Shown one piece after another: positions 43,761-54,940 of a stretch of DNA of 64,000 nucleotides. Made by a program: the position numbers and the translations under genes. The stretch lies in assembly GCA_010094025.1 (NCBI GenBank), contig ML991778.1, positions 186,001 through 250,000 of the forward strand. The letters run 5' to 3'. Under the pieces are notes generated by a model, which saw only the letters and a program-made list of their open reading frames with translations, did no database searches and was not told the origin of the DNA. The DNA is from Viridothelium virens. Lineage: Eukaryota > Ascomycota > Dothideomycetes > Trypetheliales > Trypetheliaceae. How positions within the stretch are numbered: position 1 is the stretch's first letter; every line of letters starts with the position of its first letter.

Positions 43761-44237
43761 CAGGATATCAGAACGAGGGGCACGGAAAGTAGCTTTGTCT
43801 GCTACTTGAAAGATTTTGGGAAACCTACGGTGATGGAGATGGCCGTGGGTCTTTACCCTAAGCCTATTGTGGTGTAGAGTAGTGTAGTGTGGAGGGAAGC
43901 AAGGGATATCAATGCGAACGCGCAGGCAGGAGGATTGGGCAATATGGAATCAACATGTCATCCAGACATTATTAACGATTGTATATGTTTCGGCAGGCAG
44001 TTATCAGTTCGACATTACGTAGTCCTCAGTCTTTACAGTCGACCTTCTACATTACCTGTTACTACTTCTTCTCATACACATCACACCACTCTACCACCCA
44101 CTTCTCTCGACTCATTCGTCCGATCAAACATCCCTCAGAAAGGACCCCAAGACACACCGCACAGGCCTTGCATATACCTACACGACTCACACAACCTGCA
44201 TTATCACACTAAAAGCTCTGACAGGGCCTGGCTTCCT

Positions 44238-44440
44238 CAAGATCCGGGATTCAGGGACGCAGAATATCTTTACAGTTACCAACGCGCCGAAAATAAGATC
44301 CATCACGCTGACTACTCATCGTGGTTCCCGTACTGAAGCAACGGCAAGTGAAGTCACAAGCGCTGAGCCGCGAGCATTGACGCGCTGGGTGAATGCATGT
44401 GAATTGATTGTTTGCCGTCCAAATACCACCGCCAGCTGGT
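44238..44440. repeat. Diverged duplicate segment, copy B
   Basis: Partner of 41785-41990. The plus strand is also open here as the end of a 149-codon frame (43887-44336, ending DYSSWFPY), while the minus strand is interrupted several times. Neither strand is claimed as a gene. Confidence 0.6.
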
Positions 44441-44910
44441 CATCCGATATCCCTAATTTGCATACTGTTCAAACTCAATACCCTCGTTTCTTGTAATCGT
44501 ACAAGATGCCTTTCGTTAATTGTCTAAGGGATCTTGAAGAATCAATGTATAGTCGTACACGCTAGTTCGGTAAACTATGAAAACATAGGTATTCATTACA
44601 TCTCCAAGTTGCAAGGCTCGACCACATCAAACAAGAAGAAAGAAAAAGAGAGAAAACTACAAAAGGAAACATGTCCAATTTGAAGGGAAAAAAAAAGAGG
44701 AGAAAGGAAAGAAAATAAAGAAGATACCGCTGTGACAATTCATTCCTACAGCTACCCTGACTCGGTCGTTTAGGGAGTGCGGAGCTGATGAAACCTGCAT
44801 GCACCTTCGTCCCATTCATTCATGCTTAGATGTCGGTTATTAGTGTCGGAAAGACCTGTCCTCCTCCCTTGAAAGAGCCAGTCCATGATTAGCGCTTGAT
44901 CTACCATGTT

Positions 44911-46333
44911 CTACGGACGATCATCCGCAAAACCATCCTCCTCCGCTTGTTGATTTCCTTGATCTGTCTCGGGCTCTGTTTCCTCATTCCCTTTGTCAGA
45001 GCCATGGTCAGGTTCCTGCTCCCCACCAAAGCTTTCACCACCACTCATATACCCACTGTCGTAAGTGTTATGACGCTCATATTCATGACCCCGCGAGGAG
45101 GACCGCCCACGTTCGTCCGAATGACCATGAACGACTGGCAAGTTCCAGCGTGACTCGTCAACGAACGTCATTCCCTCCGCATTTTCGCCAGCTATACTGC
45201 GGGCTTTCGAAGTAGAACGACCTCTGTCGCCACGATCGTGGGTGTAGCTAGGCTCGCTCCTTACCCGTGAGCTGTCCCGTCTTGATCCATGACCTGCTGT
45301 TCTGGACGGTCTTTTCCAACAACCTCTCGATTGACTTGGTGCAACAGTCGACCTGTTTTTGGCACTGGATTTCCTCAAAATAGCCTCGCTTCGAACTGGT
45401 GAAGAGTTCCGACTTACTGGGCCATCCGTCGTGATCGGAATTGCAAAACTTGGTGGGCCAGTCTGGTCTTCGCTATTACATCCATGATCTATTGTTTCGT
45501 CTTCAAATTCTGGCTCTTCAGCTAGCCTCGATCTGGAGGACGTCGTGTCCCTCGAGTGGGACCGCTGTGATGATGCTCTTGACTCAGACCGCTTCGTGTC
45601 TCCTGGATGGGAGCGTCGGGATTCGATGGATGTCGAACGCTTTGATGATGCCCTTGATTCGGACCGCTTCGAGTCTTCTGAATGGGAGCGTTGGAATTCG
45701 ACGGATGTTGAACGCTTTGAGCTTCTGGAATCGCTGCGATGTCTAGATCCTTCATCCAATCCTTCATCAGGGCGTCTAGAATGGTCATAACCATTCAACT
45801 CGTCATCGAAATCGTCTTGTTCATATTTTGGGGTATAGACCTCATCCTCGTGCAATGGTGCTAGTGTCCGGGATGTTGGGTGAGCACGGGATCGTCCTCG
45901 ATGACGTGAGTTCCGGGATGCTTTGGAGACTTCCCTTTCCCATGCCTCGACTTGAGCTCGCAGTTTTCCTTCTTGAGACTCCTTTGAGTTCATAGATCTT
46001 CCTCGAGCTTGTTTATGCTTCTGCTGCGGTTTTGAGTGCATGCTCAGCGTACATTTAGGAAGGGAAGGTCTCACCTTTTGAGCTTTGTGCTCATCCTCGA
46101 CTATCTTCGCCCGACCTAGACCTTATCAGCAGACCGTCACATCTTGAATGGGGAGAATTGGCTTCTGGGTTAAGGATGTCAGAATTTGGAACCCAGTTCT
46201 TACATTCTTTGCAGCATTCCTTCATCGGCATTTGCTTAGTCGACACAGTTTCGCACCCTTTCTTTTTGCAACGAGCGAAGTCTGGGGGTTTCTCGTGACG
46301 ACAAGCGTACTTGGTGTATCTCACAACACACAT
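44911..46333 (-). CDS. Cys-rich N-terminus plus Ser/Arg/Glu repeat protein, 427 aa
   Basis: Not recognised. Three exons close in frame: 46333-46204, 46115-46075, 46023-44911; an in-frame ATG at 46348 could also start it. The first exon encodes a compact Cys/His cluster (C2, C11, H13, C22, C27, C40, C41, C44 within MCVVRYTKYACRHEK ... KECCKEC) that could bind zinc. Small fungal proteins with similar CxH...C...C..C starts exist but have no known role. The rest is hydrophilic and likely disordered: a tandem 25-residue Ser/Arg/Glu repeat (SESRASSKRSTSIESRR type), then an acidic, glutamine-rich tail (EETEPETDQGNQQAEEDG). SR-like character would suit phosphorylation or RNA binding, but that is inference. 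The short second intron (51 nt) ends at a CAG inside a CAG run. Confidence 0.62.
45540..45718. repeat. 75-bp coding tandem repeat
   Basis: Two full 75-bp units (45569-45643, 45644-45718) and a partial one to the left lie inside the Cys-rich/SR gene. They encode the 25-residue Ser/Arg/Glu repeat; the units differ at several positions, so the expansion is not very recent. Confidence 0.75.
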
Positions 46334-48309
46334 GGTAAAGTTCGTCACTTATCTGTGTAATTACTGCAGAATGTCAGGACAAGGGACATGGAAATTGGCT
46401 TTGCCTGTTCTCTGAAAAACTCTGTGATAGGGCCTGACTTCTTCTTAATTCTAATTATGGCCGCAGGGCGCCGTCAATGAGAGTCGTAGGGCAATTAAGA
46501 GGATCTTTGGCGGATTGCTCGAGCGTACTTCAGATTGTTTTTACGACGGTCTGGAATCAACTAGAGTCTTCTGGATAGGCAGAAGTTTTTTTGCTTTGTT
46601 TCTTTGAATTGATGTGAGTTTGTAGAAGGGAAAGCTCGAGTCCCAAGCAGGGGCTTGCGAGTTAAATAATACTTCGCAATGCAATTGTCCATAGAAGATC
46701 ACAGTAACACATGACTCCCCGCTACAGTCACAGCAGCATCACTCTACAGCATATTCCTCAAGGCCATTGGTATTAATGAAGGGCAAGACCGAATTTGAAG
46801 GGTGACCCAATCTTGCTTACTGAATGTCATAGGGGGACTCAAGCTTTGGAGCCTCGAATGAGAGGTGTCGCCAACAAGCGTGTGTATTAGTCACAGAGCC
46901 ATTAGCCGATGTTGAGGATTGAGAAATAAAACGATGTCCTCGTAGGGTTTCTTGTGAATTCTTTGCCTTTCTCGCTCTGGTTCTTGCTCTGGAAAATAAA
47001 CGACTTGTTCTGGGGGTTGAGAAATACCGCCTGAATAATCGTCGACTCGAGGATTATTCGACAACTAGAGGAACATGAATCAACTTCACGTGCTTGCTGG
47101 ACTATTGCCAATTACAGCATGAGTGACTTCCAGTTATCATCATGACCTGTACACTCTGTACTGGATGCTGAGTCAGGTTGAGAATGCAATCCCACGCCGC
47201 TTTCAAGAATCTCGGCAGCATAACAACCATCGACTCAACGAAGTCACAGGCGCTGCGAGTAAAAAAGATTACTAAAACGGTATCGGTCGTGTGACGCTCA
47301 GTAGACTAGAATGAGTAAGTATTGCGACGATACAACGACACAGACGGTGACAGACCACAATCTACAGTCGCTAGCAGACGCCATTTTGAACAGTATGGAG
47401 TACAGAAGGCTTATTGCGAGACAAATTGACTAGCAGATCCTGGACGTCTTCGAACAATAATTTAGCATTCAGCAAGGTCTCGTCGACAGTTCAAAGTCTT
47501 CAAGATTAAACGATGCAACTGCAACATGTTATCTTTTGGACGTCGTCTCCGATTGGCCGACTTCGATGAAGACCTTTACTCTTTTGCCTCTAGCATTGCG
47601 CAAATATAGCCGGAACTCTGCAGGCAAAATGAATGAAACGGATTGCTCATAATAAACATCCCTTGATACGTAGGGAAAAATCGGGCAGATTATGAGATCG
47701 GAGGCCCTCATTAGTCTTCACTCGGCTCAGCGGCTTTGGTACGATACCGTAGGGTACCTCAAACTCTTTTCCAAGCCAGCCGGTTGGCAGTACCTGGTCG
47801 TACTACCAACAGCGCCATTCCTCGTTGGCGCCAATTCGATTAGATTTGGCAACTTGCTAACATTTGTTCTCTAGTTCATTGCAACTCGTACGACTTCACT
47901 CTCTTCCGTAAGAACGAAATTGTATGCTTGAAAGGCTCGCCTCTCTTTACAATGCCGTTGAAGCTTCGTTCTGCTAGAGTTTTGCAACGACAAGAGCAAA
48001 GGCTTTCAGACTGTCAGTCCGTCGGTCAGAGCAACGCAGCTCTGTCTGCTCAGGCTCATTGCTACGAAGCGGGTACAGGTCGTTGAATTGTTAATGCTTT
48101 AGCACCCACCCATCCAACCAGCACAGATCCAAGGGTCTATTGACCCAGCGCGACGTCACCAACCTCGACCAGTCGATTGTAAGTTGGTCCTTTACAATAC
48201 TATTTCATCGCCCCTTTTCCCAGTGAATAGAATGCTGTAGAACTCTTTGTCTTTCCTATCTTTCCTTCACTTAGGTCTTGTTACTGGGCTGGCCCCTTTA
48301 TATCTTGCA
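46334..48309. other. Gene-poor part of the accessory island
   Basis: About 2 kb. 46346-46425 matches 43750-43830 (see duplication). On the minus strand, 46909-47060 holds an open frame that reads like protein (QVVYFPEQEPERERQRIHKK, then YEDIVLFLNPQHR) behind a CTCTAG acceptor-like site, but no start or upstream exon could be built. A plus-strand frame at 47692-47874 is short and unsupported. Confidence 0.4.
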
Positions 48310-49168
48310 ATGCGATTTTCCTTCCTCCCTTTTGGCGTTTTGTTAACCCTTGGTGAACTATGCGCCTCTCACCCACTTGCAGAGTACAAGCTCCGAGGTC
48401 CCAGGAAAGAGGATTTTGAGATTATCGGTTCCCCCAACCAGAACTACTGGGGATTTCAACCCCCGGACCCAGGCTGGTATAGAATTCAAGGGCCAGGTAA
48501 GGTATCCGTCCAAGCACAACGGAATTAAAGACTGAGAGTACGCAGGCTCATGCAATCGTACGTGAACTGTACCTGATGACATGTTCGTCGATCCCTTTCC
48601 CAAGCCCAAGAGCACTGTTGATCGCCCCTCAAATCAGCCCTGCCTCAGACTGACCAAGGTCTCAGAGGGAGCCACTATCATACAGGGTTTATCTGAGTCA
48701 CAGGCTCTGAATCTCACAGATGTCAAGGGTGACGATGTGACAAGCACGCACGAATCCATCCAAAATGCTAAGGTACCTTGAAAAATCTGCAGGTGCGCGT
48801 CATACTGCAAATCATGCTTACAATTGCGCCCAGTATCGGTATCTGGCTGCCTTTGGCTCCGTAAATGATGATCCAGGTAAAGAAGAATACAAATGGGTTA
48901 TCGTCGGTGATGGTGAACTCCAGGTCTGGAGCGGCAAGCAGGCTAAATCACTCCATGAGAGGAACTGGGTGGAAGGTTAGTATCTTTTCGTGTTGCGATC
49001 GAACTACATCACCCGCTTTGGTGCCATTGTGTTTTACGAAAGCTCCGACATATGGACAAGCGGCTGACGGTTTTTGTAGGTTCTCTGGCTGCTGACTCAG
49101 ACAGTCTTAAGGCCCGAAGTTTGTACGAATGTCCAGACTTATCAAAACTGGGACAGGCGGTGCTTTGA
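48310..49168 (+). pseudogene. Candidate small secreted protein gene, frame interrupted about twice
   Basis: Not recognised. It starts MRFSFLPFGVLLTLGELCAS, a good signal peptide. The following text (NYWGFQPPDPGWYRIQGPG, NQPCLRLTKVSEGATIIQGL, YKWVIVGDGELQVWSGKQAK, ARSLYECPDLSKLG) reads as one small secreted protein with Cys residues near both ends. Introns with GTAAGG/CAG and GTTAGT/TAG borders fit near the start and near the end. Between them the reading frame appears to be broken about twice, so it is either a decayed gene or one with splicing I could not resolve. Nothing in it resembles a known toxin or enzyme. Confidence 0.4.
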
Positions 49169-49426
49169 TCGATAGGATACAATGCGGGTGTATCTGTCAA
49201 ACATTTGGGTATCGTGTGAACATTGGATTGCCATCGTTCGGTATCCGGATTCAATCAACATCGAGAGCCCTAGTTCTCCATTAATTCTGTATTTGCGACT
49301 GTCTTAGCCCCTCTGCGCTGCAACCGTCGTCGGTGTTCCTAATTACGTTGAAATATGAATCCAATTTCCTGCGCGAAGACGGCACCGCAAAACAAACAGG
49401 CTGGTTGGGTTTAATGTAAATGTAAA

Positions 49427-50000
49427 CAATGGTCGGTATCGTGAACACGTTCGTGCCATTGTAGAAGATTCTCCGCTGCTCCTGCCAAAGCTCGCAGGCA
49501 TCTCTGATGATCCAAACGGTACGCAACCTTCGGAGATCCTGCGCAGAGAGTTCCTCCGTATACTCAGGGATGCGAACGAAGCAAGAAAATTCCCTGTGAC
49601 GGACTTTCCTACGGTGGCAATTGCGGCCAGACGTTCGAAGGGCACAGTAAGAAACCGGCCTCTTAGGTGGAACCAAGGGAGCCATGACGCCGTGCCTTTC
49701 AATGATGTGCTAAAGCACCTTGAGCGCCTTGTACGTAGCGAGCCCAAGGTCGGAGAATGGCAAAAATGCAAGGGCGTTCTTGCGAAGGCTTATTTGAGGG
49801 AAAATGCAGAAGAAATTTGGACCAGGCCGTTGACTGGATTAGCTGGTCAGTTCTTAGAACCAACAGGTAAGATCCAAACCTCGCTCCTAGAGACTGGCTG
49901 TAAAGCAAACACATTGCTTGTGAACAAGCAAACGAGCTTGCGATGGTACCTGTGCTTCCATTTTCGTGCAGGCATAGACCACCCCACCGAAGGATCTTAA
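49427..50000 (+). CDS. Unrecognised protein, C-terminal part
   Basis: Not recognised. An open plus-strand frame (NNGRYREHVRAIVEDSPLLL, then EILRREFLRILRDANEARKF and HLERLVRSEPKVGEWQ) ends with a supported intron: GTAAGA donor after 49866, GTGCAG acceptor at 49971, final exon 49972-50000 (IDHPTEGS and stop). The 5' end is unresolved; a neighbouring frame at 49310-49400 also looks coding. The protein is helical and basic, without signal or membrane segment in the visible part. Confidence 0.38.
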
Positions 50001-50214
50001 GCTTCGCCACCATCAAAAGAGTCGTATTAGCTGCTTCTCCGAAGTCTATCTGCAAAATGGATATCTGAGGTAATGCACATTCTATGTGAGTATCAGCAAC
50101 ATTAGGAGGCGAAGTAGTTCCATAAGCGACCGTACCAAGCACGATCCTGTCACGGCATCTGCGGAAAATCGGATTGACTGAGCGAGCATAGTCTCTCACT
50201 TGTCATGAGTATCA

Positions 50215-51750
50215 TCAGTTGCTCAAGGTTTCCTTGAGAGATCGAATCTGTTCTTGAACTGCACTTTTGCTTGTTCCTCCTCTCACTGCCCTTGTCTCCG
50301 CGCTCTTCTGGTAGTCAAAAACACTCATAACATCCTTCTCGAATCTGTGGTCAACACCCGTCAGCTGATCAAAGCTCAAACTGTCCATGGCAATGCCTTC
50401 TTTTTCAGCGAGGGCAACGACCTGGCCAGAGATGTGATGAGTCTCTCGAAAAGGAACTCCTTTCCTAACTAGGTATTCAGACAAATCTGTAGCCAACATG
50501 TCGGGCGTAAGCGATTTCATCATATTTTCGGGTTGGATAGATAGCGTTGACAAAACGCCTGTGGCGATTTGAATGCTATCGCTGACTGTCGTAATCACGT
50601 CAAGCATGGGCTCGACACTCTCCTGAAGATCTTTGTTATACTATGAACCATTAGCATTCATACGCAGATGCCAGCATGAAGTTAAGATCGCACTCACGGT
50701 TGATGGGATTCCCTTCACCGACATCATCAATCCTGCCATTGCCCCAAACAGCCGCCCACTCTTTCCCCTTACCAGTTCCAATGCGTCTGGATTCTTCTTC
50801 TGCGGCATCAAGCTGCTTCCCGTGGAGTATGCATCGCTGAGTCTCACAAATCCAAATTCTGCACTGGAGTACACAATCAAGTCTTCTGCCCACCGACTCA
50901 AATGCAACCCCAGCATACTCGCCCACTGTAGCGTCTCAACCACGAAGTCCCTGTCCGCCACAGCCGCCAACGAGTTTGGCATCAACCCGTCAAATTCCAA
51001 CTCTCTCGCAATTGCATCTCTGTCCACGCCGAATGGATTCCCCGCCAGTGCCCCACATCCCAACGGACACCGATTCACCCTCTTCCTTACTTCCCTCAAC
51101 CTCTCCAAATCACTGGCAAACGGAAACCCGTAGCTCAGCAACCAATGGCTCCACCGAATCGGCTGCGCCCGCTGCAGGTGCGTGTACCCCGGCATGACAT
51201 GCTCGATCTCGAGCTCCGCACGACCCGCGACCACCTTCACCAGCTCCACAAGGTGCGCCGCGATCTCGTCGAGCCGGTCCCGCAGCCACAGCCGCATGTC
51301 AGTCGCGACCTGGTCGTTGCGGCTCCGGCCCGTGTGCAGCTTCCCCGCGACGTCCTTGCCGATGAGCTCGCCGAGCCGACGCTCGTTCGCCGTGTGGATG
51401 TCCTCGTCGATGTCTGGCTGGATGGCGAAGGTGTTGCTTGCCCATTCTTGCGAGACTTGCGTGAGGCCCTGCTCGATCGAGGCGAACTCGGCGGCAGTGA
51501 GGATGCCGACGTGGTGGTTGGCGCGGGCCCAGGCGATGGAGCCGCGGATGTCTTGGGCGTAGAAGACGCGGTCGAAGCGGAGGGATGCATTGTACGTGAT
51601 CATGAGAGGGTCGAGCCCGCCTGCAGGCATTGTCAGATTGACCTTCATCTGTTCTTGTTGAGGAGACTACAACGGACCTGTAAAACGACCGCCCCAGAGC
51701 ATATTTTTGGCAGGAGCTGAGGCGGCGGCATTTTGCCGGAAAGATGCCAT
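50215..51750 (-). CDS. arg4: Argininosuccinate lyase, 473 aa
   Basis: Last step of arginine biosynthesis: argininosuccinate to arginine and fumarate; cytosolic homotetramer. Three exons close in frame: 51750-51678, 51620-50698, 50640-50215. The start [20 protein letters not shown] leads into [14 protein letters not shown]. Hallmarks are [29 protein letters not shown] (catalytic His region), and [15 protein letters not shown], the fumarase/ASL superfamily signature with the catalytic Ser loop. Length matches the family (about 460-475). The C-terminal exon has the usual [14 protein letters not shown] helix. Both introns have consensus borders. Confidence 0.97.
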
Positions 51751-52294
51751 TATGAGAAGATGCTCAAGGCGTACAGGAATTGATTGCTGACTCTAAGCGA
51801 TGCACAGTTGCATGCAAATGGGGCGTGCTGCAGACGACAATTAAATTTCTGTGAGGACAGCGGAGGTGGCCGAAATTCTGGCTTGGCCTTCCCGGTTCGC
51901 ATGGATACAAAATCGGACAGTTCTCCCTCATCATTAGCTATTGGTTTGATGCTTTATATATCTCCCTGCATCTATTGTCTCTTTCTATGACCTTCCACTG
52001 AAGGCTATTTTTCTCAGAATGCTTGACGTGCATGGCGTAAATGTTGGAAGTAAACATTCTCGGCTAGCTATTGAGCTGGAGGCAGGTAGGGCAATTTTGC
52101 CGAGTTTGTTGATATGGTCGGCTAAAATATTTACCTCTATGAAGTACCACTTCCCTCCTTAGCACCGAAAGTATGTGAGCTGGATAGTTCTTGGTAGCTT
52201 CGCACACAGCCGGACTTTTTCACTTTAAATCACGGCATGCTAGAAGGGACGATGTCCTGGAGGAGACTCTGAATTTGCCACTCCGTGCAGTTGT
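51751..52294. other. Intergenic, promoter of argininosuccinate lyase
   Basis: A 544-bp spacer between two minus-strand genes. Amino-acid starvation sites (TGACTCA) were looked for by eye and not seen in exact form. Confidence 0.5.
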
Positions 52295-54083
52295 CTATTT
52301 TCTGTACAGATCTACATATTTGTCGACTTCCATATTCTCTAGACCCGCCTTATCTGCCGCCAATTCGAGCAGTTTCTGCACTCTCTCGGAGTCAAAATGC
52401 GGCTTGACATGTCTTTCGTACTTGGCCATGATCTCTGGCTTGGCCTCTTCTCGCCTAAGCTTGTGTCCCAGCGGTGCTTCCACGACTTCCTCTTCTAATG
52501 TTGTGCCGTCTTTCAATTTGACCGTCAAAGCATTTGCAATGGTCCGCTTCTCCGGATCATGGTAATCTTTTGTGTATTGCGGGTCTTCAACACATGTTAT
52601 GCGCTTTCGAAGTGATTCGAGCAATGGCGACGTTGCCGCTTCTGAGCCATCCGTGTAGTCTGTGGCTTCGAGTCGGTTGAAGACGAGCATTGTTGCGACC
52701 ATATACTGGACACAGTGATCACGATCAGCGAAATTGTCCATGGGCTTCAGTTGCTTATCGATGATGCGAATACAGGCTTCGTGTGTGCGGTTTGTCACAA
52801 TGTCGATGTCTTCGGCAGTCTTGCCCATCTGCTGAAGCTTGGCATTTATCCTCTTTGCGGCTTCTATTGCCGTTTGTGAATGGAACTCGGCTAAGCAAGA
52901 AGAATGTGTCAGTCTCGTGTGCATCGTGGCGTGCGAGGACTTCGGCTATTGGATGACTTACCTGGATATGACACCTTGAACAAGACGTTCTCCATCACAT
53001 AACTTCCATATGGTCTTTGGAACTTGAAGTTTCCTCCCTTAAAATTCACATCATAGAAGCCCCAGACTGGTGCACTCAATACGGTCGCCATGCCACCCTC
53101 ACCTTTCAGTACCTTCAAGCAAAGGTTTACTGCCTTCTCACATGCATCACCAGCAGCCCAGCTCTTCCTACTCATTGTATTCGGACTGTGTCGGTAAGTC
53201 CGCATACTTTGACCGTCACACCATGCTTGTGAAATTGCATCCCTAGTCTGACCCTCAGACAGCCCAAGCATTCCGCTTACCACTGCTGTCGAAGCAACCT
53301 TCACTAAAACGACATGATCCAACCCGACTTTATTGAAAGAGTTTTCGAGAGCAAGACATCCCTGAATTTCATGCGCCTTTATCATTCCCTCCAGAACATC
53401 TCTTACTGTGAATATCTTGCCATTTCCTAATTTTTGAGCGCCCGCCCGGTTTGTTCTCGATACCCAATCGGCGACGGCAAGAATCGCTCCAAGATTATCT
53501 GAAGGGTGTCCCCATTCGGCAGCGAGCCAGCAGTCATTGAAGTCTAGCCATCTGATCATGGCCCCAATGTTAAAGGCTCCAAGCACAGGGTCGAGCTGGT
53601 ATGGCGTTCCAGGCACGCAAGTGCCGTTGGGAACAATGGTGCCAGGAACGACAGGGCCTAACAATTTTGTGCATTGGGGGAATTCGAGGGCTTTGAGGCC
53701 GCAGCCAAGGGTATCAAGGAAGACGTATCTAGCGGTGTCGAACTGGTGTAATTCGGCTGCTGTTAGTGATCATCAGACGCCATAGCTTGAGAAGATGATT
53801 GGATGTTGCTTACAGCTAGCTCTGAGTCGATTTTGTAGTTGTGGATGTAGCTCGCCATATCGGTGATCTCAGGATCGAATTCTCGAGGTCCCGCCGGGAC
53901 TGCGGCGGCACTCTTGAGGTTCGACATGCTAGAAAATGAAGCAACAGGTCTTGATAGAAAGGAGGATTTCGGCAAAGGTGATATTCGCACGCCAATGCGA
54001 GGAATAGCTTTGATAGGACTACTGCACAGGGGAGCTCGCTGCAGCCGAGGAAGAGTTCTACCAGCAACGCGGAGGGCAGACAT
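52295..54083 (-). CDS. 2-methylcitrate dehydratase, mitochondrial (PrpD family), 548 aa
   Basis: Dehydrates 2-methylcitrate to 2-methyl-cis-aconitate in the methylcitrate cycle that detoxifies propionyl-CoA. Three exons close in frame: 54083-53814, 53742-52962, 52890-52295. The N-terminus ([20 protein letters not shown], rich in Arg/Ser, no acids) is a mitochondrial presequence of about 50 residues. MmgE/PrpD blocks follow: [45 protein letters not shown]-like [24 protein letters not shown] and, in the last exon, [12 protein letters not shown]. Its partner enzymes (2-methylcitrate synthase and 2-methylisocitrate lyase) are not in the window. Confidence 0.94.
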
Positions 54084-54354
54084 TGCCAGGAGAATGCAGC
54101 TGCAAAGGTTCTGAAAAGCTCAAATCGAGCTGAGAATATCCAGTGAAGCTTACATGAACAATTGTACGCGTTTTGAGTGGTCTGTTGGGGGTCTACTGTA
54201 CTGTAAGTACTCTAAGACTCGGGAGCTCCCCGCCTTTGCATTTTCTGGATCGACCTCCGCCGAGGAAGGAGTTTGTCGATGCCGGCGAAAGTTCGATGAT
54301 TTTCCGGATTTCCTTGTAGCAAGATCTTCCACAGCACCAGCTAGGACATAGATT

Positions 54355-54940
54355 TCAAGATTTAAAGAAATGGATGGAATTTTGTCCGGTTTCACTGGTT
54401 CTTTCAGGACAACTTTGAACGTGCTCTAGAGGTAAGGTCGCGAAACTCGGTCTCGTTAGGCACCAAACCATGTCATCGAAGATATGACGCATCACGAAAG
54501 CCTCCAGATAGAAGGGTGGGATGAATCTTTCTAACTGTCGAACAAAGCCATCCCTGGGGGACATTCCCATGGAAGATGACTCACAGTACTCGGGCCAATA
54601 TCCTGTCACTCCCCAGTCGAGAACTACAACTACAACCGTGCTATCTGGTCCCATATTGATGTTCTCTGGATAAAGATCTCCATGCGCAAAGACAAATTGA
54701 TGCCCTTTAAGAGTGCGCACGAGTTCTCCATATTTCCGTTCGTAGTTATAGCAGCTTGACTCTGGATCCATCGGCATCCCCTCTGGAGAAAGGCGGCGTT
54801 GAAGAGCTGTGGTAAGCCCTTCATTGAAATGGTCTTCACTCTCATAGGCCCCATATTCTCTATGCCATTCAACGACATTCCACATAAGTGAGTCGTCCAA
54901 AAGGGCGCGTGGTCAATGCGTCGGTGAAATCACCCTTAAA
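54355..54940 (-). pseudogene. Decayed APH-type (aminoglycoside phosphotransferase-like) kinase
   Basis: Only the C-terminal half of the fold is present. FVFAHGDLYPENINM is the Brenner motif (catalytic Asp) and VVVVLDWGVTGYWPEYCE the metal-binding Asp block, as in the large fungal APH family of uncertain function. The frame upstream of 54900 stops, while another frame continues with family-like sequence (GDFTDALTTRPF), pointing to a frameshift at a T-run near 54900. The N-lobe is absent between here and 55.0 kb. It is likely a truncated host gene; an intact gene with an unseen upstream exon is less likely. Confidence 0.58.

Noticed and set aside
51145-51720. 191-codon plus-strand frame
   Set aside because: Antisense to argininosuccinate lyase.
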